Assembly (NCBI GenBank): GCA_021841795.1
Contig: JAKCDN010000058.1
Span: forward strand, 1-11,613
Direction: 5' to 3'
Source: Acidobacteriota bacterium
Lineage (GTDB): Bacteria; Acidobacteriota; Terriglobia; Terriglobales; Acidobacteriaceae
DNA: 11,613 bases
This document shows positions 1-5,883 of this stretch, in pieces; the stretch's first letter is position 1, and each line of letters opens with the position of its first letter. The position numbers were made by a program, and so were the translations under genes. Under the pieces are notes generated by a model. That model did no database searches and was not told the origin of the DNA. It worked only from the letters and a program-made list of their open reading frames with translations.

Positions 1-113
1 AATGGCCGCGCTCGTCCGCGAGCCGCCGCGCTGCATCTCTCCTTTGCACTGATCCTGCCGCCGCGGCCATAAGCTGCGGCGGCTCCATCGCCGTCGCGAA
101 TCGGCTGCCGCGC
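1..113. other. Intergenic end of window with GC-rich inverted repeats
   Basis: This is the sequence downstream of the XRE-cupin gene. It contains a strong hairpin: 57-64 (GCCGCCGC) pairs with 76-83 (GCGGCGGC), and the stem can extend inward through a G-T pair to a five-base loop at 68-72. A second, competing arm at 20-29 (GAGCCGCCGC) is a perfect complement of 76-85. No T tract follows on either strand, so it is at best a weak terminator for the minus-strand regulator gene. A minus-strand ATG at 35 has AAGGAG only two bases before it and stays open to the window edge, but this is too little to call a gene. Confidence 0.45.
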
Positions 114-710
114 TCAGGCCTTCGCCGTTGCGCCCGCCGGCAGCACCGCCAGAATCCGGCAGCGGTGCTTGTCTGCCGTGCTCCACGCTAGCGGCATTTC
201 GCTCTCCATGCACGCGCAGTCGCCCGTCTCCAGAACCTCATGCAGCGCGCCCGTGTCCAGGCGCAGCCGTCCTTCAAGCACGTAGATCACCGCGCCGTTC
301 TTCTTGAATGTGTCCACCGCCAGCGTCGAGCCCCCGGGCGCAAACTCCACCACCTGCGCCTCCAGCCGGTAACCCTTGCCTTCGGCATTCAGCGGCGTCA
401 CCTTGATCGGCTCCGCGCCCCGTCCCTCGCCCCGCAGGTGCGTCTTGCGTGTAATCGAAAGTTTGTGCTGCGCGCTCTCGCTGAAAAAATAATCCAGTCC
501 CACGCCGTAAACCCGCGCAATCGTTGCCAATGTCGGCAGCGTCGGAATCATCCGGTCCGTCTCCAGCTTCGAGAGAAGCGCCGTCGAAAGCCCCGTCTCC
601 GCCGCCAGCCGTGAAAGCGTCAGTCTCTTCCGGTTGCGCAGCGACCGCAGCTTCAGAGGAATGCAGTAGGGTTCCAATGACCATTGGGCATAGGAAACTG
701 CCTTGGACAT
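114..710 (-). CDS. XRE-family transcriptional regulator with C-terminal cupin domain
   Basis: This is a 198-residue DNA-binding regulator of the XRE-plus-cupin type. An HTH_3/Cro-like helix-turn-helix spans about residues 20-74, with the typical run TLSRLAAETGLSTALLSKLE at 31-50 and PTLPTLATIARVYGV after it. A small beta-barrel cupin domain covers about 117-190, with YVLEGRLRL at 143-151 and ETGDCACME at 161-169. In many family members the cupin senses a small molecule. Here the usual metal-binding histidines are not seen: the stretch before YVLEG reads FKKNGAVI, and the usual PH is PLAW. Metal-free ligand sensing is therefore an inference. The ATG at 710 has GGAG six bases upstream. The gene diverges from the DUF481-like gene, with 194 bp between them, so that neighbour and its own gene are plausible targets. 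The ligand cannot be told from sequence. Confidence 0.9.
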   Translation of the reverse strand: MSKAVSYAQWSLEPYCIPLKLRSLRNRKRLTLSRLAAETGLSTALLSKLETDRMIPTLPTLATIARVYGVGLDYFFSESAQHKLSITRKTHLRGEGRGAEPIKVTPLNAEGKGYRLEAQVVEFAPGGSTLAVDTFKKNGAVIYVLEGRLRLDTGALHEVLETGDCACMESEMPLAWSTADKHRCRILAVLPAGATAKA

Positions 711-833
711 GACCGGCTCCAGTAAGGTTTTTTCCTTTGTCTTCCAACCAGTCTACGCCACCCGGTTACTCCCCAGACTCTCATCCGGGCCGCCGCCATT
801 GCCCCGCGCCATCCTGCCCAAGAAATTCGACAT

Positions 834-839
834 TACAAT
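834..839 (+). promoter_or_regulatory. Possible -10 element of the DUF481-like gene
   Basis: TACAAT matches the sigma-70 -10 consensus at five of six bases and lies in the only AT-rich patch of the divergent spacer (831-843). The hexamers at the matching -35 distance (near 811-819) are poor, so this is a weak call. Transcription from here would start near 846 and give a leader of about 60 nt that carries the hairpin and palindrome described next. Confidence 0.3.
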
Positions 840-851
840 AATAGGGACGAC

Positions 852-892
852 GGGCAAGCGCGGTTTCCCGTTTGCCCCACTTTCAATGAAAG
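852..892 (+). promoter_or_regulatory. Leader hairpin plus 13-bp palindrome, candidate operator
   Basis: GGGCAA (852-857) pairs with TTGCCC (872-877), and inside it CGG (861-863) pairs with CCG (868-870). Directly after comes a perfect odd-centred palindrome, CTTTCA-A-TGAAAG (880-892). It overlaps the AAAGG (889-893) that could serve as part of the ribosome binding site for the ATG at 905. A bound repressor or a folded leader here could block initiation. The adjacent XRE-cupin regulator is the natural candidate to bind, but that is inference. Confidence 0.35.
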
Positions 893-904
893 GTCGGAAT
901 CCCT

Positions 905-2158
905 ATGAGCAATCTTCCTCCACGTTTTCTTTATTCCTGCTTCCTGCGCTCCTTTCGCGTTGCGACCTCGCTTGCCGCCGTCGCACTGGTCCAGATTGGT
1001 GTCGCGCAATCCGCTCCCGCTGCGGCCAAACCCGCATCCGATGAGCTGGTGTTGAGCAACGGCGATACCCTGCACGGACAGTTTGTCAGCGAAACCGCCG
1101 GCTCCGTCATCTTCCACAGCGATCCCCTCGGCAACATCACTCTCGGCTGGGACAAAGTCAAGGAGATCCATGTCGCCGGCAAATTCGGCGTCCTCGGCCA
1201 GACCGTCGCCGCGCGCGGCAGAAAACAAGCCGTGCACTTCCCGGTCGGCAGCTTCGACGTTGCCGACAAAACCGTCACCGTCCACACCGCGGCCACGCCT
1301 GAGCCCGCTCCCATCCCCGTCGCGAAGGCGCAATACATCATGGACAGCGCCGAGCTCGACAAGCAGCTCAATCACGCGCCCGGTTTCTTCGTCGGCTGGA
1401 ATGGCGCCGCTACCGCCGGAGCCACCATCGTCTCCGCAACTGAAAATCAGTTCACCTTTACCAGCGCCGTCAACCTCGTGCGTACGGTCCCCACGGTCAA
1501 CTGGCTTGCCGCGCGCAACAGAATGCTCTTTAACTTCAATGAAGCCTACGGCAAGATCACCCAGCCTGCTTACGCCTATCCCGCCGTTCCTCCCGCCACG
1601 GGCTCGGTCTTCGTCCCCGCTTTGGTTACCAAGTCCTCCATCATGCACATCGGCGCTGAGCGCGATGAGTACTTCTCCCCGCGCTTCTATGCCCTGGGCC
1701 TCACAACCTTCGATCACAACTTTGCTCAGGATCTCCAGCTCCAGCAGATCTATGGCGGTGGCCTGGGATGGACCGCAATGAAGACTCCCAGGCAGGAGCT
1801 CGACGTCAAGGCTACCGCGCAGTACGAGAAGCAGCACTTCATTCCCGGCACCGGCAACGTCGATGAGAACCTGATCGGTTCCACCTTCGGAGCCAACTAC
1901 ACGCTTCACCTCAAGCTGCTTACATACACCCAGGCGCTTTCCTATATCCCCGCCTATAACCAGCTCAACGCCTACTCGGCTACGGAAACCAACTCCGTCG
2001 CCTTCCCGGCCTATAAGAACTTCAGCTTCTCGGTCGGAACTCTCGACAGTTACCTCAATAACGCGCCCTACCTGGGCAGCGCGGTTACTCCGCCCACCAA
2101 GCCCAACTCCTTCCAGTTCACGATGGGCGTCACCTACAACATCAAATCGAAGTACTGA
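905..2158 (+). CDS. Exported DUF481-like beta-barrel protein
   Basis: This is a 417-residue protein with an N-terminal export signal: positively charged residues, then a hydrophobic core around 19-33, then VAQSAPA with likely cleavage near 34-39. After it comes a small domain, DELVLSNGDTLHGQFVSE (46-63) and then NITLGWDKVKEI (77-88). This matches the NGD...G...W..V pattern that precedes the barrel in many DUF481/YdiY-like proteins. From about residue 130 to the end the sequence alternates polar and aromatic residues in beta-strand fashion and finishes with FQFTMGVTYNIKSKY. A C-terminal aromatic residue is typical of outer-membrane barrels. The likely location is the outer membrane; the function of the family is unknown. 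The start is supported by AAAGG and CGGA just upstream. The family assignment comes from pattern only. It is longer than many DUF481 proteins because of the extra N-terminal domain. Confidence 0.8.
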   Translation: MSNLPPRFLYSCFLRSFRVATSLAAVALVQIGVAQSAPAAAKPASDELVLSNGDTLHGQFVSETAGSVIFHSDPLGNITLGWDKVKEIHVAGKFGVLGQTVAARGRKQAVHFPVGSFDVADKTVTVHTAATPEPAPIPVAKAQYIMDSAELDKQLNHAPGFFVGWNGAATAGATIVSATENQFTFTSAVNLVRTVPTVNWLAARNRMLFNFNEAYGKITQPAYAYPAVPPATGSVFVPALVTKSSIMHIGAERDEYFSPRFYALGLTTFDHNFAQDLQLQQIYGGGLGWTAMKTPRQELDVKATAQYEKQHFIPGTGNVDENLIGSTFGANYTLHLKLLTYTQALSYIPAYNQLNAYSATETNSVAFPAYKNFSFSVGTLDSYLNNAPYLGSAVTPPTKPNSFQFTMGVTYNIKSKY

Positions 2159-2171
2159 GCCACGGTCGTCG

Positions 2172-2210
2172 GCCCGCAGCCTGCGGCTGGCTTTGCCGCC
2201 GGCTGCGGGC
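2172..2210 (+). terminator. Strong hairpin between convergent genes
   Basis: GCCCGCAGCC (2172-2181) and GGCTGCGGGC (2201-2210) form a perfect 10-bp stem. A further GCGGC/GCCGC pairing (2183-2187 with 2195-2199) lies inside it, closing on a seven-base loop. It begins 13 bp after the DUF481 stop and ends 4 bp before the stop of the convergent PHP-like gene. The plus-strand tail (TGGTTTACTT) is only moderately T-rich and the minus-strand side has no T run. It probably ends the plus-strand transcript and may slow read-through from the other side. Confidence 0.6.
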
Positions 2211-2214
2211 TGGT

Positions 2215-4452
2215 TTACTTCACCGCCACCGGTTGCAGCCACGCCCCGTCGCCCGCCGAATCCCAGACATCGAAGCGCACCCACTTCTTCCCCGTTGCGT
2301 CGAACGGGATGCGGAACAGCTTCGTCCCGAACGGTTCCGTGTCGGTCAGGCGGATGATCTTCCGGTCCACCTTCACCCCGTCGCTCCACACCAGTTCGGC
2401 AAACTCCAGCGGAAACGTGTATTCGATACTCGCCGTGTACACGCTCTTTGCCCCGCTGCCTTCGATGCCCCACTTGTGAAAAAGAATCTCCCCCGTCGTC
2501 CCGAAGAAGTTGCCGCTGCGCAGCCCTTCCACCACCGGCGCCCAGCTCTCGTTCCACGCCGGGACCTTGTCCATTTTCAGATAGTTAATGGCCAGCAGCG
2601 GATAGGTCTCGTCGCTCGGCACCTTCATGTACGTGTCGCCTTCGGCCAGCATGAACTTCGGCTTCGGCGCCCAGTTGCTCATATCGTCATCCAGACCGAA
2701 ACAGCGCACCTCGCACAGCCGCGACTGGGACTGATCCACGGGCAGTGACTCCCATGACCCGCCGATAAAACGGTCGCTCAGGAAAAAGCTCTTGTCTTTG
2801 TACTCGTCCGGATACATCGCCGAGCTCTTGGTTCGCGGATGCGCCACCCACAATATCCCCTGCTCGCGCGCGATAAAGTTCTCCACGTCCTCCATGGAGC
2901 CCAGGTGGTACACGTGCCCATACGTCGGATCGTTCTCTTCGAACGTCTGCTCCGCGGGACGCGGCACAGCGTGCGAAAAATAAACCGGCTTCGGCAGCAT
3001 CATGTACCAGTGCCCGCCAAGATACGCATTCACCTCCTCGGCCGGGATCACCAGAAAGTCCTTGTCGCTCATCTTGCGTGCGCCTTCAAAGTAGAGCTTC
3101 TGTTCTGCAAATCGCTTCGGCCCCGGATCGCCGAGGTCCGAGTCGTCGTGAAAATCGCCAAGATAAACAATGTTGATGCCCAGTCCCCGGAATACCGGTA
3201 CCCACGTCGGCATAAAGTCCGAGCTCCCGCAGTCGCGGATCATCTCGTTGAAGTCCAGGTGAAAGTGCCCCGTAACCGTCTTGAAGCCGGGAACCGGCTT
3301 GTAAGTGTCGTCGTGCGTGTATGCCATCACCTGGCGCTCGGTCGCTTCCGCGCCCGCCGCGCTCAGATCGTAGTAAACCGGCATGTGCTGCATCGTGCCC
3401 GGCGGTGCGTTGTACAGCGCGTAGTTGTATATCTGCGAGCGCGCCACGTGTACCCGGCGGTTCCACACCTCGTCGCTCACCCCCCATGGGTCGTATCCCC
3501 GGCCTCGCTCCGGCTGCATCACCCCCAGTGAGAACGTGTGCTCGCTATCCTTGCGGTAATACACATATCCCAGGTTCACCTCGTTCTCGCGCGCAAAAAA
3601 GAACTTGTGCGGCGGCGGAAAGATGGCCAGCGCGCCTCCGCCCGCATCCAGAATCTCCAGGCGATTGCGCGCCTGCAGGTCCACCGGCTGTTCGTTCACA
3701 TCGCCGCCGAACGCATAGTGCTGCCAGACCTGCGCATCGTCCCGCCACTCCAGCCTGGTTCCCGCGTCAATCGCAAATCCCTTCAGTCCTGCCTTGTAGA
3801 TGTAGGCCACATCCCTGGCTTCGGTTTTGGCTACCGCCTCCTGCCGCAGCAGGTTCGAGCCCCGGTACGCGGTAAACTCCAGATTCCCTGAGAAGAGGCC
3901 CAGCGTCAGGCCATTGAAAATCACGCTCACGCGATCGCCGTCGCCCTCAACCCGGCACCTGCTCGTCGTGTAGCTCGCCGTTGCCCGCTTCACCTCGTCC
4001 GGCTGCCGCCCCGGCCCCACCAGGTGCGAGTCGTAACCAGGAATCTCCAGCGGCGCATCCCAGAAGACGTTCCACTTGTACTCGTCCTCCGCCTCCGGCG
4101 TGTCGTTGTGCAGCCGCTTCAGAATGTTCAGCTCCGTCGTCGAAATCCGCCGCCTGCCTGTCGTTACCTGAAACTCCGGCTCCAGATTCCTGCCCAGCTC
4201 CACCCATGCTCCGCCGGCCCTCTGCGCCGCCAGTTCCTCCACCACCGGTTGGCCGTCGCGCACTCCAAACCGCGCCCGGTTCTGCTGTCCCTGCTCTCCG
4301 GACCACGTCACCACCACGCCGTTGCCATCCGCTCTCGCGCTCACGCCGGCGATCCCTTTCCAGTCCTGCATGTCGCAGCTCTGCGCCTGTGCCCCTGCCC
4401 CTGCCGCGCCCGCGCACAGCGCCGCCATCCACACCGCGTCTCTCCACCTCAT
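2215..4452 (-). CDS. Exported PHP-like (CehA/McbA-type) putative metallohydrolase
   Basis: This is a 745-residue exported protein. The signal peptide is MRWRDAVWMAALCAGAAGAG followed by AQAQS, with likely cleavage near residue 24. About 350 residues of beta-rich sequence follow, then a region with PHP-superfamily motifs: GHFHLD with H396 and H398, GDFHDD with D433 and H435, IPAEEV with E472/E473 followed by GGHW with H481, and WVAHPR with H538. These fit the metal ligands of CehA/McbA-like PHP hydrolases. The usual closing D-x-H appears as EGDTY (D606, Y608), so the last ligand may be changed. The C-terminal 100 residues (FPLEFAELVWSDG, then KKWVRFDVWDSAGDGAW) look like a beta-sandwich. The ATG at 4452 is chosen over the one at 4458 because GAGGAG (4459-4464) sits six bases from the former and directly against the latter. 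It follows the acyltransferase by about 60 bp, probably in one operon. Substrate unknown. Confidence 0.75.
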   Translation of the reverse strand: MRWRDAVWMAALCAGAAGAGAQAQSCDMQDWKGIAGVSARADGNGVVVTWSGEQGQQNRARFGVRDGQPVVEELAAQRAGGAWVELGRNLEPEFQVTTGRRRISTTELNILKRLHNDTPEAEDEYKWNVFWDAPLEIPGYDSHLVGPGRQPDEVKRATASYTTSRCRVEGDGDRVSVIFNGLTLGLFSGNLEFTAYRGSNLLRQEAVAKTEARDVAYIYKAGLKGFAIDAGTRLEWRDDAQVWQHYAFGGDVNEQPVDLQARNRLEILDAGGGALAIFPPPHKFFFARENEVNLGYVYYRKDSEHTFSLGVMQPERGRGYDPWGVSDEVWNRRVHVARSQIYNYALYNAPPGTMQHMPVYYDLSAAGAEATERQVMAYTHDDTYKPVPGFKTVTGHFHLDFNEMIRDCGSSDFMPTWVPVFRGLGINIVYLGDFHDDSDLGDPGPKRFAEQKLYFEGARKMSDKDFLVIPAEEVNAYLGGHWYMMLPKPVYFSHAVPRPAEQTFEENDPTYGHVYHLGSMEDVENFIAREQGILWVAHPRTKSSAMYPDEYKDKSFFLSDRFIGGSWESLPVDQSQSRLCEVRCFGLDDDMSNWAPKPKFMLAEGDTYMKVPSDETYPLLAINYLKMDKVPAWNESWAPVVEGLRSGNFFGTTGEILFHKWGIEGSGAKSVYTASIEYTFPLEFAELVWSDGVKVDRKIIRLTDTEPFGTKLFRIPFDATGKKWVRFDVWDSAGDGAWLQPVAVK

Positions 4453-4458
4453 TGTCAT

Positions 4459-4464
4459 CTCCTC
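4459..4464 (-). promoter_or_regulatory. Ribosome binding site deciding the PHP-like start
   Basis: GAGGAG on the minus strand is a strong Shine-Dalgarno. It directly abuts the ATG at 4458 but lies six bases from the second ATG at 4452, so translation most likely begins at the second one, two codons shorter. Confidence 0.7.
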
Positions 4465-4513
4465 GTTTTGCGCCCAATGGCCTCGGCCGCGCCGGCGCTT
4501 CTCGCCTTGCCCC

Positions 4514-5686
4514 TTACACCTTCACAAAGATCTTCCTGCGATAAAGCGCCCACACCGGCAAAAAACAGATCGCCGTATACATCAGCACATACGCCAGCGA
4601 CCGCCATCCCGGATCGGGTATTCGCAGAAACACGTGCTGGAACAGGTAGCGGAGCGGAGTCGAGGCTCTTCCGCCGTCGTTCACGTGGATCATCGCCTGC
4701 GCTCCATCCAGCATCTCGCTGATCATGTACGCCACAATGGCGTTCGAGCCGAAGACCAGCCACGGCCACGCCAGCGCCCTGCTTGCGCCTTTCTGGCCCC
4801 AGCCCCGCTGCTCCATCGCCCAGTACGCCAGCGCCAGCGCCAGCAGTGACCACCCTGCCGCCACCAGCACATACGAACTCGTCCACATCTTCTTGTTCAG
4901 CGGAAACCAGATCGACCAGAGATATCCCAGCCCAAGACACATCGCCGAGCCCGCCGCCAGGCCCAGCGTCTTGCGCCGTTTTGATCCCTCGCTTTTCAGC
5001 CACAGCCCCGCCAGCAGCCCCAGCAGCGCCGTTCCCGTCGCGGGCAGGTCGCTCAGCAGTCCCTCCGGGTCGCGTGCGTCGTGCGCCGGCCGGTCTTCGT
5101 ACAGATGCCCCGGCATCAGTTGCCGGTCAACCCACGCCACAATGTTCTGGTTCTTGTCCAGGAACGGTACGTCGCGCCCCGGCTCGCCCGCCCCCGGCAC
5201 CGGAACCCACCGCACCAGCACCCAGTAGCCCACCAGCAGGCACGCCAACAGCACCACCTTCGTCCACGCCCGCCGGTCCCGCAGATACAGCAGCGCAACA
5301 ATCAGGTAGCACACCGCGATCCGCTGCAGCACGCCGTAAAACCGCAAATGCTCCAGATGAAAGTACGGGAACCCGTTCACCACCACGCCCAGCACCAGCA
5401 GAATTCCCGCGCGCCGCGCCGTGTGCCAGGCCAGACTCCGCGCCGTGTCTCCGCGCCGCAGGCGCGCATCGGTCGAAAACACAATCGACACCCCGACCAC
5501 GAACAGAAAGGTCGGAAACACCAGATCCGTCGCCGTCAAGCCGTTCCACGCCGCGTGGTGCATCTCTCTCCACGCGCCCTCGCCGGAGTTGTTCACCATG
5601 ATCATGAAGGCAATCGTGATCCCGCGCATCACATCCAGCGAGATCAGGCGTCTTGGCGAAGTTAGAACAGAACCCGGATTCATCAT
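4514..5686 (-). CDS. Membrane acyltransferase, COG4299/HGSNAT-like (DUF5009 type)
   Basis: This is a 390-residue multi-pass inner-membrane protein related to the catalytic part of heparan-alpha-glucosaminide N-acetyltransferase and to bacterial NagX-like proteins. Family hallmarks occur in order: RRLISLDVMRGITIAFMIMV (12-31), HHAAWNGLTATDLVFPTFLF (43-62), FYGVLQRIAVCYL (116-128), DPEGLLSDLPATGTALLG (206-223), FPLNKKMWTSSYVL (261-274) and WLVFGSNAIVAYM (309-321). H44 in the HAAWNG motif aligns with the histidine that carries the acetyl group in HGSNAT. About ten hydrophobic segments are visible. The known family chemistry is transfer of acetyl from cytoplasmic acetyl-CoA to an amino sugar on the far side of the membrane; the acceptor here is unknown. 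ATGs at 5686 and 5683 are equally possible, and neither has a clear Shine-Dalgarno. It lies upstream of the PHP-like gene on the same strand and diverges from the OPT gene. Confidence 0.88.
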   Translation of the reverse strand: MMNPGSVLTSPRRLISLDVMRGITIAFMIMVNNSGEGAWREMHHAAWNGLTATDLVFPTFLFVVGVSIVFSTDARLRRGDTARSLAWHTARRAGILLVLGVVVNGFPYFHLEHLRFYGVLQRIAVCYLIVALLYLRDRRAWTKVVLLACLLVGYWVLVRWVPVPGAGEPGRDVPFLDKNQNIVAWVDRQLMPGHLYEDRPAHDARDPEGLLSDLPATGTALLGLLAGLWLKSEGSKRRKTLGLAAGSAMCLGLGYLWSIWFPLNKKMWTSSYVLVAAGWSLLALALAYWAMEQRGWGQKGASRALAWPWLVFGSNAIVAYMISEMLDGAQAMIHVNDGGRASTPLRYLFQHVFLRIPDPGWRSLAYVLMYTAICFLPVWALYRRKIFVKV

Positions 5687-5802
5687 CGAGCGTCTTGTCC
5701 CTGTCCCTGCGGCGATGCTCCTAACCCTACGCGCGCAGACCGCGATTCGCCAAGTGGAAACCCTGGCTCAACCGTTCCATTCCCGCCTCACGAGCCCATC
5801 CT

Positions 5803-5832
5803 GTGACGCCGGTCCCGTCCCGCTGCTACACT
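5803..5832 (+). promoter_or_regulatory. Possible sigma-70 promoter of the OPT transporter gene
   Basis: GTGACG (5803-5808, four of six bases to TTGACA), an 18-bp spacer, and TACACT (5827-5832, four of six) preceded by TGC, an extended -10. A start near 5839 would give a leader of about 45 nt before the GTG at 5884. Each element is imperfect, so this is tentative. If correct, an upstream in-frame GTG at 5803 could not be the translation start, because it would lie inside the promoter. Confidence 0.35.
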
Positions 5833-5872
5833 CCCATTTCAGGTATTCTTCCATTTCATGATTCGCCTGTTC

Positions 5873-5878
5873 GGGAGG
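5873..5878 (+). promoter_or_regulatory. Ribosome binding site supporting the GTG start of the OPT gene
   Basis: GGGAGG followed by a five-base spacer and GTG at 5884. This sets the start 27 codons inside the longest possible frame. Confidence 0.75.
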
Positions 5879-5883
5879 CTTCT

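Noticed and set aside
1..35. Minus-strand start of a gene downstream of the XRE regulator (ATG at 35)
   Set aside because: Only 11 codons are visible, the ribosome site is two bases from the ATG, and the sequence is a GC-rich repeat.
833..2557. 574-codon minus-strand open frame across the DUF481 gene
   Set aside because: It has low-complexity composition, no family match, runs through two real genes and a hairpin, and has no ribosome site.
4024..4722. Plus-strand open frame opposite the acyltransferase/PHP junction
   Set aside because: It is rich in R, H and P with no domain, and spans the start of one well-supported gene and the end of another.
5803..5883. 27-residue upstream extension of the OPT transporter from a GTG at 5803
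   Set aside because: It has no ribosome site, and the internal GTG at 5884 has GGGAGG five bases before it.
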